The position numbers and the translations under genes were made by a program. From contig NC_069132.1 of the NCBI RefSeq assembly GCF_026914265.1, positions 30,126,932 through 30,190,931 on the forward strand: a stretch of DNA of 64,000 bases, given 5' to 3'. Numbering within the stretch: the first letter of the stretch is position 1; each line of letters starts with the position of its first letter. Positions 13,301-24,235 of this stretch are shown here, piece by piece. Origin of the DNA: Mya arenaria (lineage: Eukaryota > Mollusca > Bivalvia > Myida > Myidae). The notes beneath the pieces were generated by a model. The model was not told the origin of the DNA. It did no database searches and saw only the letters and a list, made by a program, of their open reading frames with translations.

Positions 13301-15112
13301 GTTAGTCGTAGCTACGGTGACATTATGTGTAGAATGACTGAGACTTTCAAGAGTCCTATACGCATATTTTGTAAATATTATCTTTGATATGATTATCCAA
13401 ACAATAATTGAATGATTCGATCACCAATGCACATTTGTGCATATGTAAAAACAACACATGGTTTTAAACTTTGAGCTGATTTTGCATATAATGTCACTGT
13501 TAATGAGATTAACAGATGTGTTAGTCGTAGCTACGGTGACATTATGTGTAGAATGACTGAGACTTTCAAGAGTCCTATACGCATATTTTTTAAATATTAT
13601 CTTTGATATGATTATCCAAACAATAATTGAATGATTCGATCACCAATGCACATTTGTGCATATGTAAAAACAACACATGGTTTTAAACTTTGAGCTGATT
13701 TTGCATATAATGTCACTGTTAATGAGATTAACAGATGTGTTAGTCGTAGCTACGGTGACATTATGTGTAGAATGACTGAGACTTTCACGAGTCCTATACG
13801 CATATTTTTTAAATATTATCTTTGATATGATTATCCAAACAATATTCAAATGATTCACCAATGCACATTAGTGCTTATGTAAAAACAACACATGGTTTTA
13901 AACTTTGAGCTGATTTTGCATATAATGTCACTGTTAATGAGATTAACAGATGTGTTAGTCGTAGCTATGGTGACATTATGTGTAGAATGACTGAGACTTT
14001 CACGAGTCCTATACGCATATTTTGTAAATTATTATCTTTGATATGACTATCCAAACAATAATCAAATGATTCACCAATGCACATTAGTGCTTATGTAAAA
14101 ACAACACATGGTTTTAAACTTTGAGCTGATTTTGCATATAATGTCACTGTTAATGAGATTAACAGATGTGTTAGTCGTAGCTACGGTGACATTATGTGTA
14201 GAATTACTGTGACTTTCATGTGGCCCTTACGCATATTTTTTAAATATTATCTTTGATATGATTATCCAAACAATAATTGAATGATTCACCAATGCACATT
14301 TGTGCTTATGTAAAAACAACACATGGTTTTAAACTTTGAGCTGAATTTGCATATAATGTCACTGTTAATGAGATTAACAGATGTGTTAGTCGTAGCTACG
14401 GTGACATTATGTGTAGAATGACTGAGACTTTCACGAGTCCTATACGCATATTTTGTAAATATTATCTTTGATATGATTATCCAAACAATAATTGAATGAT
14501 TCGATCACCAATGCACATTTGTGCATATGTAAAAACAACACATGGTTTTAAACTTTGAGCTGATTTTGCATATAATGTCACTGTTAATGAGATTAACAGA
14601 TGTGTTAGTCGTAGCTACGGTGACATTATGTGTAGAATGACTGAGACTTTCACGAGTCCTATACGCATATTTTGTAAATATTATCTTTGATATGATTATC
14701 CAAACAATATTCAAATGATTCACCAATGCACATTAGTGCTTATGTAAAAACAACACATGGTTTTAAGCTTTGAGCTGATTTTGCATATAATGTCACTGTT
14801 AATGAGATTAACAGATGTGTTAGTCGTAGCTATGGTGACATTATGTGTAGAATGACTGAGACTTTCACGAGTCCTATACGCATATTTTGTAAATTATTAT
14901 CTTTGATATGACTATCCAAACAATAATCAAATGATTCACCAATGCACATTAGTGCTTATGTAAAAACAACACATGGTTTTAAACTTTGAGCTGATTTTGC
15001 ATATAATGTCACTGTTAATGAGATTAACAGATGTGTTAGTCGTAGCTACGGTGACATTATGTGTAGAATGACTGAGACTTTCACGAGTCCTATATGCATT
15101 ATTTTGTAAAGA
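4367..15112. repeat. ~215-bp satellite array, about 50 copies
   Basis: Head-to-tail copies of a ~215-216-bp unit running from TGATTCACCAATGCACATTA through TTGCATATAATGTCACTG, TGTGTAGAATGACTGAGACT and ATTATCTTTGATATGATTAT. Each unit carries a hairpin CTGTTAAT-GAG-ATTAACAG and, in most copies, a perfect palindrome CGTAGCTACG a few bases later. Variants (CACGAGTCC, AAGAGTCC, ATGTGGCCC; GATTTT for GACTGA; a 4-bp GATC insertion in GATTCGATCACC) are arranged in higher-order patterns. Each unit has a 73-codon minus-strand open frame (ending ...STNVHW), but 215 is not a multiple of three and the frame resets in every unit, so it is not regarded as a gene. GC content and composition are uniform throughout. 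Confidence 0.97.
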
Positions 15113-15400
15113 TTAAGTTTCAAATGATTATCCATACAATTTGTAATTAATTGTGTATACAGGGAAGCACAGACTTGAAATACTTTAGTTTTAAGCTGCT
15201 CGATCAAAAACTTTGTAAATATTGCATATCTGCCCTTAATTAAATCTGACACAAAGTCCAGAAAAACATACGATAAATCTGTGAATCGGTTCCACCAATT
15301 GATTAGCTTGGAACTCGAATAAAGGTCCTTGAAATCGGCTTGAAAACTTCCCTCTTTTTTGCTAGCATGGCTGTATGAACCCTGGTTTAAAATTATGATC
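15113..15400 (-). pseudogene. Coding-like segment flanking the satellite, right copy
   Basis: Minus-strand frame 15400 to about 15150 reads NQGSYSHASKKEGSFQADF, then LINWWNRFTDLSYVFLDFVS and YAIFTKFLIEQLKTKVFQ. It is related to the left flank at 4030-4335 in nucleotide sequence and in frame. The open frame then runs into the satellite and loses meaning. Plus-strand order is B'-A' here and A-B on the left, so the two are not simple terminal repeats. No family recognised. Confidence 0.4.
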
Positions 15401-15811
15401 ATGTTGCATTATGGTAAAGGGGTCCGTCGTAGCATATTTTGACTTACATTGTTATTTTTAACAGTGTTGCTTGAACAAATATCAAGTTTAGTATCATAAT
15501 AGTGAGAACGAAGGTCAAACACTTTAACTCAGGTCAGCGTTTTAGGGCCATCATGACAAATTATTACCAAAATGCTGAAAAATTAATGAAATAAAGGATC
15601 TTGGGTGACGGTGTTTTTATACAAAAAAATCTCAAATGGGAGAAAAGGGTATTTGAAGTTCAAATTAAATTGTTATTTGACAGAAAATTATCTTTTAATT
15701 TTTGTTTTAGAATCCAGTAAAAGATACACATTAAAAAATTATCAAGCTGATCATAGTTTGAAATTATGCTATTTTTGACCTTCAGGGTCTTATTACCTAA
15801 ATAAATATCTC
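15401..15811. other. Non-coding stretch, nothing recognised
   Basis: AT-rich sequence between the satellite flank and a dispersed repeat; no open frame, splice site pair or repeat structure stands out. Confidence 0.5.
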
Positions 15812-16165
15812 CTTAAAGTGACACTCTTATACTCAAAACCAATACGTACGCATGTATAACAAACACCAATTTTGACTGATAAACCTTTACTAAATAATGC
15901 ATTCATGGAAAATATGAATTACTGATTACAAGATTGTAACTGTGTATTTAATAGCAGAAAGCGCAAAAATATTAAATGATTGCGGGTGAATGCTAAAAGA
16001 TTTACTGTGATCTACTATAGTCTCATGTAGAAATACCGTGTTTTATGTCAATTTCTTTCAAATCAAAGTTGATATCCTTCATAAGAACCACTGTTTTTGA
16101 CATTTATTCATCCCTTTTGGAATATTAAAACAATATTAAGAATTGTGGTAAATCTTATTTGGGAA
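15812..16165 (+). repeat. Dispersed repeat, copy 1
   Basis: About 350 bp beginning CTTAAAGTGACACTC and ending near GTAAATCTTATTTGGGA. It matches 22690-23065 in the same orientation, with shared phrases ACTAAATAATGCATT, AAAGATTTACTG and GATCTACTAT. Family unknown; the sharp common start at AAAGTGACACTC suggests an interspersed element end. Confidence 0.7.
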
Positions 16166-17048
16166 TATTTAACCAGTTTTCATAACTGGTGCTCTACGTG
16201 CCATATCTTGGAAATTACTTAATTTATTGAAATGAAACTTGAAACATTACGATAGATGGCAAAATAAGAGAGTGCATTACTAAAGACAAATAATCCTGCC
16301 CTGCAATTTTTTAAGTTAACTTCCCTTATCTGACAATTTTTGAAAATGTTAGTTTGTCAAGGCCATATATTTGGATATTTGTGAAGTGTATTACAATTTC
16401 TGCCTTTTTGTAGAAAATGGGCTTATGGCTTTCAGGGATATTCTAGTTTATTAAACTTTTAAGGGAAATTGTGGTCGTTGATATTGTTTGATCAACTCGT
16501 ATATTTTTGTTTTTAGACTTTGAATTGCTAACCGAAGATGAATGTCCATTACTTCACCATTACCAGAAGACTTTCATGTCCCCACAAGTAAGAACTGTCT
16601 CGGTCAATTCAGCTGCTGGTCAGAATGAGCACAGCTATCTTTTAAACGTCACCAGAGCATCACCTGATTATTATGACCACCTCATCTACTTGCCTGACCT
16701 AAAGACCTTACCTACCTGACACATCCAGCCTTCTTGCACTGGCTTGATGTTGACAACTCTACCAATGGTAATTGAGAGAGGTTGAATTCGCCAACTTTTC
16801 TTTATATTGCAATTTGTTAAAGCTCAAACAATATGTTTTCAATTGTAGCAATTGATATTGTGAGCATATGAATATGATTATGTGGAGCATTTTGCATATA
16901 ACGAGCAATGTAAAATTTAAAAGATCATGTGAATTTTGCATATTTTAAAAAAGATGTGAATGTCAGATGAGCATTGTGAAAACAATGGGATGAGTTACTG
17001 GTGATCATTATGTGTATGATGAACATTATGATTATGATGACCAATATA

Positions 17049-17434
17049 GGAGGGGTGTCACAGAAGTTCACGGAATGTATAATAACTTTTGCTATACTCA
17101 GGTTTTTTTGAACAAAAAAGTCTGCATGACAATATTTAATATTTCGAAACATCAATTTATGAATATCAAAAAGCTTACAATAAACATAAAACCATTATCG
17201 AATGTACAGAAACTACCCATCACGCAACTCAAAGCACAAACAACGTCATGGGCATCAGATGACGCCACAATACAAGTTCCTTGTTATTTTTTTCAACGTA
17301 ATCTCCATCCGTGTTCACACATTTCCGGTGTCTGCTGATCAATATCTCGAATGTTCCTCAATAAATGTCAAGATGATAGCTATTTCTGTTTATGAATAAT
17401 GATGTTAGCCTGCGAACTTCTGGGACACCCCTCG
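17049..17434 (-). mobile_element. mariner-like transposon, internally deleted (~385 bp)
   Basis: Terminal inverted repeats AGGGGTGTCACAGAAGTTCA (17051) and, inverted at the right end (to 17432), AGGGGTGTCCCAGAAGTTCG. A TA sits immediately left at 17047-17048. The minus strand keeps the C-terminal tail of a mariner transposase: RHRKCVNTDGDYVEKNN followed by KELVLWRHLM and a stop a few codons on; a C-x(n)-GDYVEK ending is typical of mariners. The DD34D catalytic region is missing, so the copy is non-autonomous. It lies in the first intron of the decayed gene. Confidence 0.8.
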
Positions 17435-17439
17435 TTTAT

Positions 17440-18365
17440 GAGTAAATGATCCCTTTGCATATGATTCTATTGTAGTATCCCTGCAGCATCCTGCATATCA
17501 TAGATGTCATTTAAATAAATGGACAGCATTGAAACTTAAAATGGAATGGGAAATGGACGGCGAGGTAGCAAAACATCTTCTCGGTAGGTTTGTGGTTTAA
17601 CAGTTGTAAGTTTAACCATTTAAGTCACCGGTTTTGTAAACCTTATTTATTTAGCGCTATCTTTGGACAAAGTTAGGGTGGATATATTTTTTATTATTTT
17701 GTCATTTCTTATGAATCCCTGTCTGCTATAGGAATAAAAACTGTCAAAGTACTCCTTAACAGGCATTTAGGTGGACTTATTTCAATATAGTAGAAAAAAG
17801 TTAAAAAATACTTATACCTGAAATTTTCTAGGGGGAGTCCCAAACCCCCCTGCTAACACTTTCAACCAAAACTTTTTTTGTTGTGAGGGAGGGCTGCAAT
17901 CAAAAGGTTACGCCCAGACGTTTCGCCCCCTCTAATGTCGAATACTGGATCTGCCTCTGGCAAGCTTTGGTGAAACATGCTTTGATCAATGTAAACTTAG
18001 ATAAAATGTTAAACCTTAACCAGAATTTTTAAGTTCAATATTAAAGGGCAATAATTTGCAAGTTGTCAAGCTGAAAATAATCGCAACTTCAAGTCAAATG
18101 AAAAGAACAAATTTTTACACTTATAATTGGCATTTCAATGTGTTATTTGTTTTGATATATGATTATTACATGAATTTGCATTTAATTTCTTTTGTGAAAA
18201 ATGTTTTTCCTGTCAACTTGCACAATTACTCTCCTTGCAAAAATAAAGCTCAAATCTCTTAAGACCCAACTCCATCCCCTAAATGTAAAAATACAGCCCT
18301 TAAATGAGAAAAATACATTCTTTTGTTTAGAAATTCTATTCAGATTTATTCTAAATCTATTTCAG
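17440..18365. other. Intronic stretch, nothing recognised
   Basis: Lies between the mariner remnant and exon 18366-18452. AT-rich, no repeat or conserved frame seen. Confidence 0.5.
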
Positions 18366-19297
18366 CATATCTATTGACATCATTCGTCAAGACTCTAATG
18401 AGGAGGCTGGTGATGATACAGATTTTGAACCCGAATTCAACATGTCTGTTCTGTAAGTACAGTTATTGCCAAATATATGGGGAAAAAAATACCATGAACT
18501 TTTCAAATAAGAAATAAATAGGTAGTGTTTTACAATCTCACAAAAAGTCCCTATTCTGTCTTATATTTTTCAATAATATCTTATAACAGAGCTGTTGTAT
18601 GAATTGGAAGACGTGTTCATCATTGGACCAATTATTTTGAATTATTATAACCCAATTTTTTTCAATATTTTAACAATTGAACACATGGATGAGGTTCTGT
18701 AAGCAATATATATCTCAAATCTCATTATCTTACTGTTTGGATAAGTTGCTACATGTACCTCACCAATTAACATATATACTGTATATATATTATATAATCA
18801 AAAACACAATTTTTTTTTAAGTTGTCTACACAGTCAATAGGTGAGAATGCAGTTTAAAAAAGTCATAAATGAGCAGGTAAAAAAAGGGTTGATATCCTTT
18901 TTTCAACAAAGGCCTTATATTCGTTTCATGAAATGTATCATGAAAGTGCAGTGATCTAGTTGAAAGTATATGTTCGTATAACTATTGATAAGCATATTAT
19001 AATTATTCACATATGACATTAATTTTATTGATGTTAAAAGTAAATAATGAAATGTTTGAAATGCTTTAGTTTTTAGACATCAGTGGGCTGCTCTCCTCCA
19101 TCGTGTGACGGATGAGCACAAGTGACTTTTCCCGATTCAGGATGGACATTACGAGTGGTCATGGGCATCTGAATCCAGAGGAGAGGAATATACCATGGCT
19201 TATCAAGAAAAAACGACTGTAGTTCCCTTAAAGCCCTCACAGCCATTGTCCTTGACAAGCGCCATCTATCAAAGACAGCAAACTATCTAGACTCCAG

Positions 19298-20436
19298 GTA
19301 AATAAATTTAATGTAGTAAGCTTTGACTATTTCCACATCTTATATTAGTCAAAGTTTGAAGTCATGCCCTAAATTTGTATTTGTATACTTGTATTCAAAA
19401 TCAGGGAATTAAGGCTATTTATATAGGAAAACTGAAATAAGCATTTCATAAATTGACTGCATCATAATTTACCAAAAGATCTGAATTTGGTCCCATCTTT
19501 CAGACATGAAGTCTGGATGCCCCACAAACATTTGTTATTTCCTTCAGTTTGTGCTAAGTGGAAATATTTATTTCGGTTTCTATTTCATCTTTTGGATTTA
19601 AGTGTCAGTACGCTTCAACTATTTACTCGCAGTTGAAACCATGTTGACTTGCCAGTTGAAATCAGTTTTATTGACAGAAATTTCAAGGTTGTGCACAATT
19701 ATTACTTGATAAACACAGTCTGAAGACCGTTGTTAGAAACAACAGCAGCTACTGAGGACATTTCGGATGAGTGAGACCGTCCTCTTTTGACATAATTATT
19801 TACTACTCTAAAAATGGTTGTGTTCGGCTAAAACAGAAAAAATAAAATAAAAAAAATATTGTGTGTGTCGTGTCGATTATGAAATTTGCCATATTTTATG
19901 TTTCCCACTCGTGCCTCATTTGGCGGTCACCACCAGACAGAATCAATCTTGATTTTCATTTGATTTTCTACGATATAAGTTGCATATATTTATTCAAATC
20001 ATGTGTTATAATGTTGCAATTTATACCAAAAGAGTACAATAATGATTATGTAAGAAATGGATTTTTAATATTTCGTGATAAATATGGTTGTGAAAATACA
20101 CGACCTATTTTATTTATTACAACCATGTTTGTTAAACTTTTAATAAGAAAATTTCAGGAATGTGATTTCTGTAATCAGTCCTGAGTTTTTGCCCCCAAAA
20201 CTTATCATTTTGATGGAGGTAACCCAGGGTCAGTGTTTATTAACACATTTATGAAAATGCTATTCACATGGTATGGGCCCACAACAAAATGCGTCCGGGT
20301 CCGGGGCGGCGGTGTTGAAATATTTTTTGGTGAGACAAAGTGTGTTTATTTATACTTAATATATATATGTCTATGTGTGTTTAAATGTTTTTTTGTCAGG
20401 AAAGCATTTAAACCGGTTGATATTCATTTTTGTTAA
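19298..20436. other. Intronic stretch, nothing recognised
   Basis: Intron between exons 3 and 4 of the decayed gene, up to the dispersed repeat at 20437. The open frame 19861-20184 has no recognisable motif and no splice context. Confidence 0.5.
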
Positions 20437-20840
20437 CTCTCTTAAAATGTATACTCTTAAATTATGCCGCCCTCGAAGAAGAGGGGTATATTGCTTTGCA
20501 CATGTCAGTCCGTCCGTCTGTGGGTAGACCAAAGCTTGTCCGAGTGATAACTTAAGAATTCTTGGACATATGTCACCAGACTTGACAAGAAGGTTGGGCA
20601 TGACCAGTAGATGACCCCTATTGATTATAGGGGTCATCAGGTCAAAGGTCAAGGTCACATTGACCTGTAATGGTAAAAGGATTTTAAAGTTTGTCCGAGT
20701 GATAACTCAAGAATGCCTAGACCTATGGTCATCAAACTTGCCATGGAGGCTGGGCCTAGCCAATAGATGACCCCTATTGATTGTAGGGGTCATCGGGCCA
20801 TAGGTCAAGGTCACAGTGACCTTGAATGATAAAGGGTTGT
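20437..20840 (+). repeat. Dispersed bivalve-type repeat with nuclear-receptor half-sites
   Basis: Starts with CCCTCGAAGAAGAGGGGTAT ATTGCTTTGCA and runs through two related ~170-bp modules, each with GTCCGAGTGATAACT, a hairpin (GATGACCCCTAT ... ATAGGGGTCATC) and clustered AGGTCA motifs. The head recurs inverted at about 32490-32545. Such repeats are common in bivalves. Contains AGGTCAAAGGTCAAGGTCA (639-657 of the 20-kb block) and AGGTCACAGTGACCT at 20808-20822. Confidence 0.85.
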
Positions 20841-21454
20841 CTGAGTGATAACTAGACAATGTCTGCACCAATGGCTCTCAAACTTGACTTGGAGGTATGG
20901 CCTGACCGGATGTAGAAAGGCGTATTTTCAGCATAGCTTACATAAGTGCATGGCTATTCTCTGTTGTTGTTTTTTTTCAGATACAACGTGTTGTGTGTTG
21001 GCAGAAATGCAGAGTGGTACCACCAGTCACCTAAGCCAGCATTCCCCTCACAGACAAAAGGCTCATTGGGACGGTCCCTGCAGTTTACAGCAAAGCTCTC
21101 AATTGTAGCCCTATGAACTTCAGGTAAGCGATAAATCTGGGCTTCAAGATATCTATGCACTTGCTATAAGTTCATACTTGATTTGAGCGAAACAATTTCA
21201 GCATCAGATTCCAGGTTTAGATCCCAGTCCGAACCTTGTCACCTTCAAAACACTTCAGTTAAGATATTCTATAAGCTACAACCATGTTCACTTCTTATGA
21301 CGGATAAGAATTTTCTCAATTTGATTATAAATGTGTTATCCCAGATTTACACCCTCCTCTTGCAGATACTGCCGAGGGCGTCGCTCTGCCATGTTGAATA
21401 GATGTTCCCAGCTGAACTGGGGCCGGGAATAATATCAGATTCCTTAGCAGCACG

Positions 21455-22281
21455 GTAAGCTTTTGCGTATTTATTTCCAGGCTGGTATACTCCACCAGAC
21501 TTCCTGCGTTAAAGCTTTCTTTTCGTCATTTAAAAAAAATACCTCAAGTTTTTCAATGAAATCACAACTGTGACACCTTTGGAGACTAGATACAAATTAA
21601 GGAACCATAATGTGTAGTAAGCCTTTTGGGTGCTTTAAAATCAGATAAGTAAACAGGATTCACATGGTTAATAAGAGGTCCTGAACTTTTGCACTTTTTC
21701 ATGATTCAAATTTGAAAATGCATTACTTTTTTAGTAAAAAGTTTTTCTATCTTAAAGCTCTTAAAATCACATTTCAAATGGTGTGAAGGGACCAAATCAG
21801 GGATTAGGAACAGGTATGACACAAACACTGTTACATGTTCTTTATTTCATGTAAATCTATAAATAATCTCTGGAGAAGCATCAAATTTAGTCTGATCTCC
21901 ATTTCTCAGAAAATGTAGTTGTCCGAGGGCCTATTCCACCAATGAGTATCACTGTCTTTGAATTGCTGTTGTGGTACAGTTTTAAATAGCAAATGGAAAA
22001 GAAGTGTATTTCTTTCATAGATACACACGATAGAGTTAGGAAATGTAATAATTTTTAATGTACCTGGTGTAAAGAATTCAAGTTTTGCATAAAGGTTTCG
22101 GCCCGCAATGAAATGCTTCCGGGTCGTTGTACCTCTTCAAGTAGTTCTTAAAAAAATATTTCTCCTCATTTAGGTAACATTTGATGATGTGTACATTGTA
22201 TTCTTGTATGTATTTTCGAGTTTACACTTGATTTATATCATATTTGAAGATAATAATGTGGTTTTGAATGATATTTTGCAG
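21455..22281. other. Intronic stretch, nothing recognised
   Basis: Intron between exons 5 and 6 of the decayed gene. No repeat or conserved frame seen. Confidence 0.5.
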
Positions 22282-22489
22282 GACCTTTTTCTTGGGTGGA
22301 TGGATTCAGAGATGACTCCAGAGATGCAGTCATGACTGTGGCACATGGATGTTATAGATAGTGACTGTAAAGAAATGATGATATCAGAAAAACGAAACTA
22401 TCTTGATATGGTTTTCTGGTGTTGAATCAACAGTGTTCATAATTTGTTGGAAAATAGAGTCATAGCTGAAATCTATTCTGCAAATTCAT

Positions 22490-22495
22490 AATAAA
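22490..22495 (+). terminator. Poly(A) signal AATAAA of the decayed gene
   Basis: AATAAA about 130 bp after the last in-frame stop of exon 6. No other AATAAA lies nearer to that stop. Confidence 0.4.
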
Positions 22496-22689
22496 GTGGT
22501 AAACTGGAGTGATTTAACACAGAACAAGGAGGGCAATTTCGTTGTGTGTTATCTCCACATGTTTCAGTGATACGAAAAAAATGCATTACTTAACTGACTT
22601 GTGTTACTTTAAAATCCAAAACTGTTTTATCTAAATTCATGAAACCTTAGGGCAATATTAATGGGGTGTTGAAATATTGCATATTTGAA

Positions 22690-23065
22690 ATATAAATATG
22701 TCCTTTAAAGTGACACTCGTATTCAAAATAAATACATACATGTAAAACAAACATAAATTTTGAGTAATACACCCTCAACTACTTACTAAATAATGCATTT
22801 ATGGAAAATATTAATTACTATTAACAATATCATGACCGTGTATTTAACAGCTGGAAACGCAAAACTATTAAATGATTGGTGAATGTTAAAAGATTTACTG
22901 CGATCTACTATCGTCTCATTAGGTAGCAATACCGTGTTTTCTGCACATTTCTTTTCAATTAAACTGGCTATCCTTCATAAGCATCATTGTTTACGACATT
23001 TGTACATGCTTTTTGGTATATTATAACAATTGTATTAAATATGATAAATCTTATTTGGGAGTAAT
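22690..23065 (+). repeat. Dispersed repeat, copy 2
   Basis: Same element as 15812-16165, starting CTTTAAAGTGACACTCG and ending near GATAAATCTTATTTGGGA. Both copies are on the plus strand and are visibly diverged from each other, so neither is recent. Confidence 0.7.
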
Positions 23066-23680
23066 AGTGCATCTTGAAGTTTATTTTTTAACATAGTATT
23101 TCAATGGTTTTAAAGGTGGAATAGATTGTCTGGAGTTTTTAATCCCAGTTTGCCATGGAACAATTTTGAAATTAAATATTATTAAAGTTATTAAAATGAA
23201 GAATGCCAAAATGCCTAGAATTCAGTAGTACATTTATTTTAGCAGTCATAAAATAGGTTATAAAATGTAGTTATGGTTCCATAACCCAGACATTTTCATT
23301 TTATTTTTAGCAATATAGCCACAGTTTAATAAAAAAGTGCAGAAGTTTTACATTGCATAACATGCTTACGGTAGATTATAGTTATAAGACAAATTAAATT
23401 TGCTGTCAGTTTCTTTTTATTATTTAAACCGCTTAATAAGTTGATAATCTTGTATATTGCTGTAAAAGAGTTGTTAGATTATGGATTTACATTTATTTTT
23501 GCAGTTGTAAAATAGCTGAATTGCTCATGTTTCTTGTTATTATATACCTGACTGCAAATAAATAATATGAAATTGAACACGTAATTTTCTTTTAGTTCTT
23601 TATTACCGTAATACCATTCTTTGCAATACTCACACAAAAGTAAAATAAAAGTGGCAGGTTTGAAGGTTAGGACATTAGTT
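23066..23680. other. Non-coding stretch, nothing recognised
   Basis: AT-rich sequence with overlapping short frames on both strands. No splice-supported exon. Confidence 0.5.
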
Positions 23681-23689
23681 TTTAGCTCG

Positions 23690-24235
23690 ACTAATCGGTG
23701 TCGGCGTGTAACCACTTGTGTTAAAGTTTGCGTACCACCTCAAATATTTTCAATATTTTCACACTTGTTCACCATTATGCCACCAACCTGTACACAGGAG
23801 GAGGTAATTCTATCAAGCATTTTGACAAAATTATGCCTCTTATTCTACTTAGAATTTACCTTAAAGTTTGCGTACCACCTCAAATATTTTCAAAGTCCAT
23901 TGACATCTGGCTTTGAAACTTTGCACGCTTGTTCATCATCATGCCACCAACCTGTACACAGGAAGAGGTAACTCTATCAAGCATTTTGACAAAAATAATG
24001 CCCCTTTTTCGACTTAGAATTTACGTTAAAGTTTGCATACCACCTCAAATATTTTCAAAGTCCATTGACATCTGGCTTTGAAACTTTGCACGCTTGTTTA
24101 CCATCATGCCCCCAACCTGTAGACGGGAGGAGGTAACTTTATCAAGCATTTTGACAAAATAATGCCCCTTTTTGGACTTAATATTAACGTTAAAGTTTGT
24201 GTACCACCTCAAATATTCTCCATTTCAATTTATGT
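23690..24235 (+). repeat. ~155-bp tandem repeat, about 3.5 units
   Basis: Units begin GTTAAAGTTTGCGTACCACC (near 23718, 23868, 24025, 24190) and include CATGCCACCAACCTGTACAC, GGAGGAGGTAACTCTATCAA and TTTTGACAAAATAATGCCCC. Open frames here (for example 23621-23971) simply read through the repeat. Confidence 0.85.

Larger units (their letters stand above)
16517..22500 (+). pseudogene. Decayed six-exon gene, unidentified
   Basis: Six exons with consensus acceptors and donors: 16517-16767, 18366-18452, 19077-19297, 20981-21123, 21366-21454 and 22282 to the poly(A) signal near 22490. Protein-like stretches run across the junctions in phase. Exon 1 gives DFELLTEDECPLLHHYQKTF and, in another frame near its end, THPAFLHWLDVDNSTN. 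Exon 2 (DSNEEAGDDTDFEPEFNMSV) joins exon 3 (LHQWAALLHRVTDEHK) in frame, then a TGA, then LFPIQDGHYEWSWASESRG. The end of exon 3 (KALTAIVLDKRHLSKTANYL DSR) joins exon 4 (YNVLCVGRNAEWYHQSPKPA) in frame. Exon 6 gives GPFSWVDGFRDDSRDAVMTV AHGCYR and a stop. Frame changes inside exons 1, 3 and 4, the TGA in exon 3 and two stops in exon 5 show decay. Intact splice sites mean it could still be transcribed. I do not recognise the family. Confidence 0.55.

Noticed and set aside
4592-14726. Many 73-residue minus-strand ORFs ending STNVHW
   Set aside because: They are one per satellite unit, reset in each unit because the period is not a multiple of three, and have no start or splice context.
19073-19258. 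61-residue minus-strand ORF
   Set aside because: Opposite-strand shadow of exon 3 of the decayed gene, which has splice support on plus.
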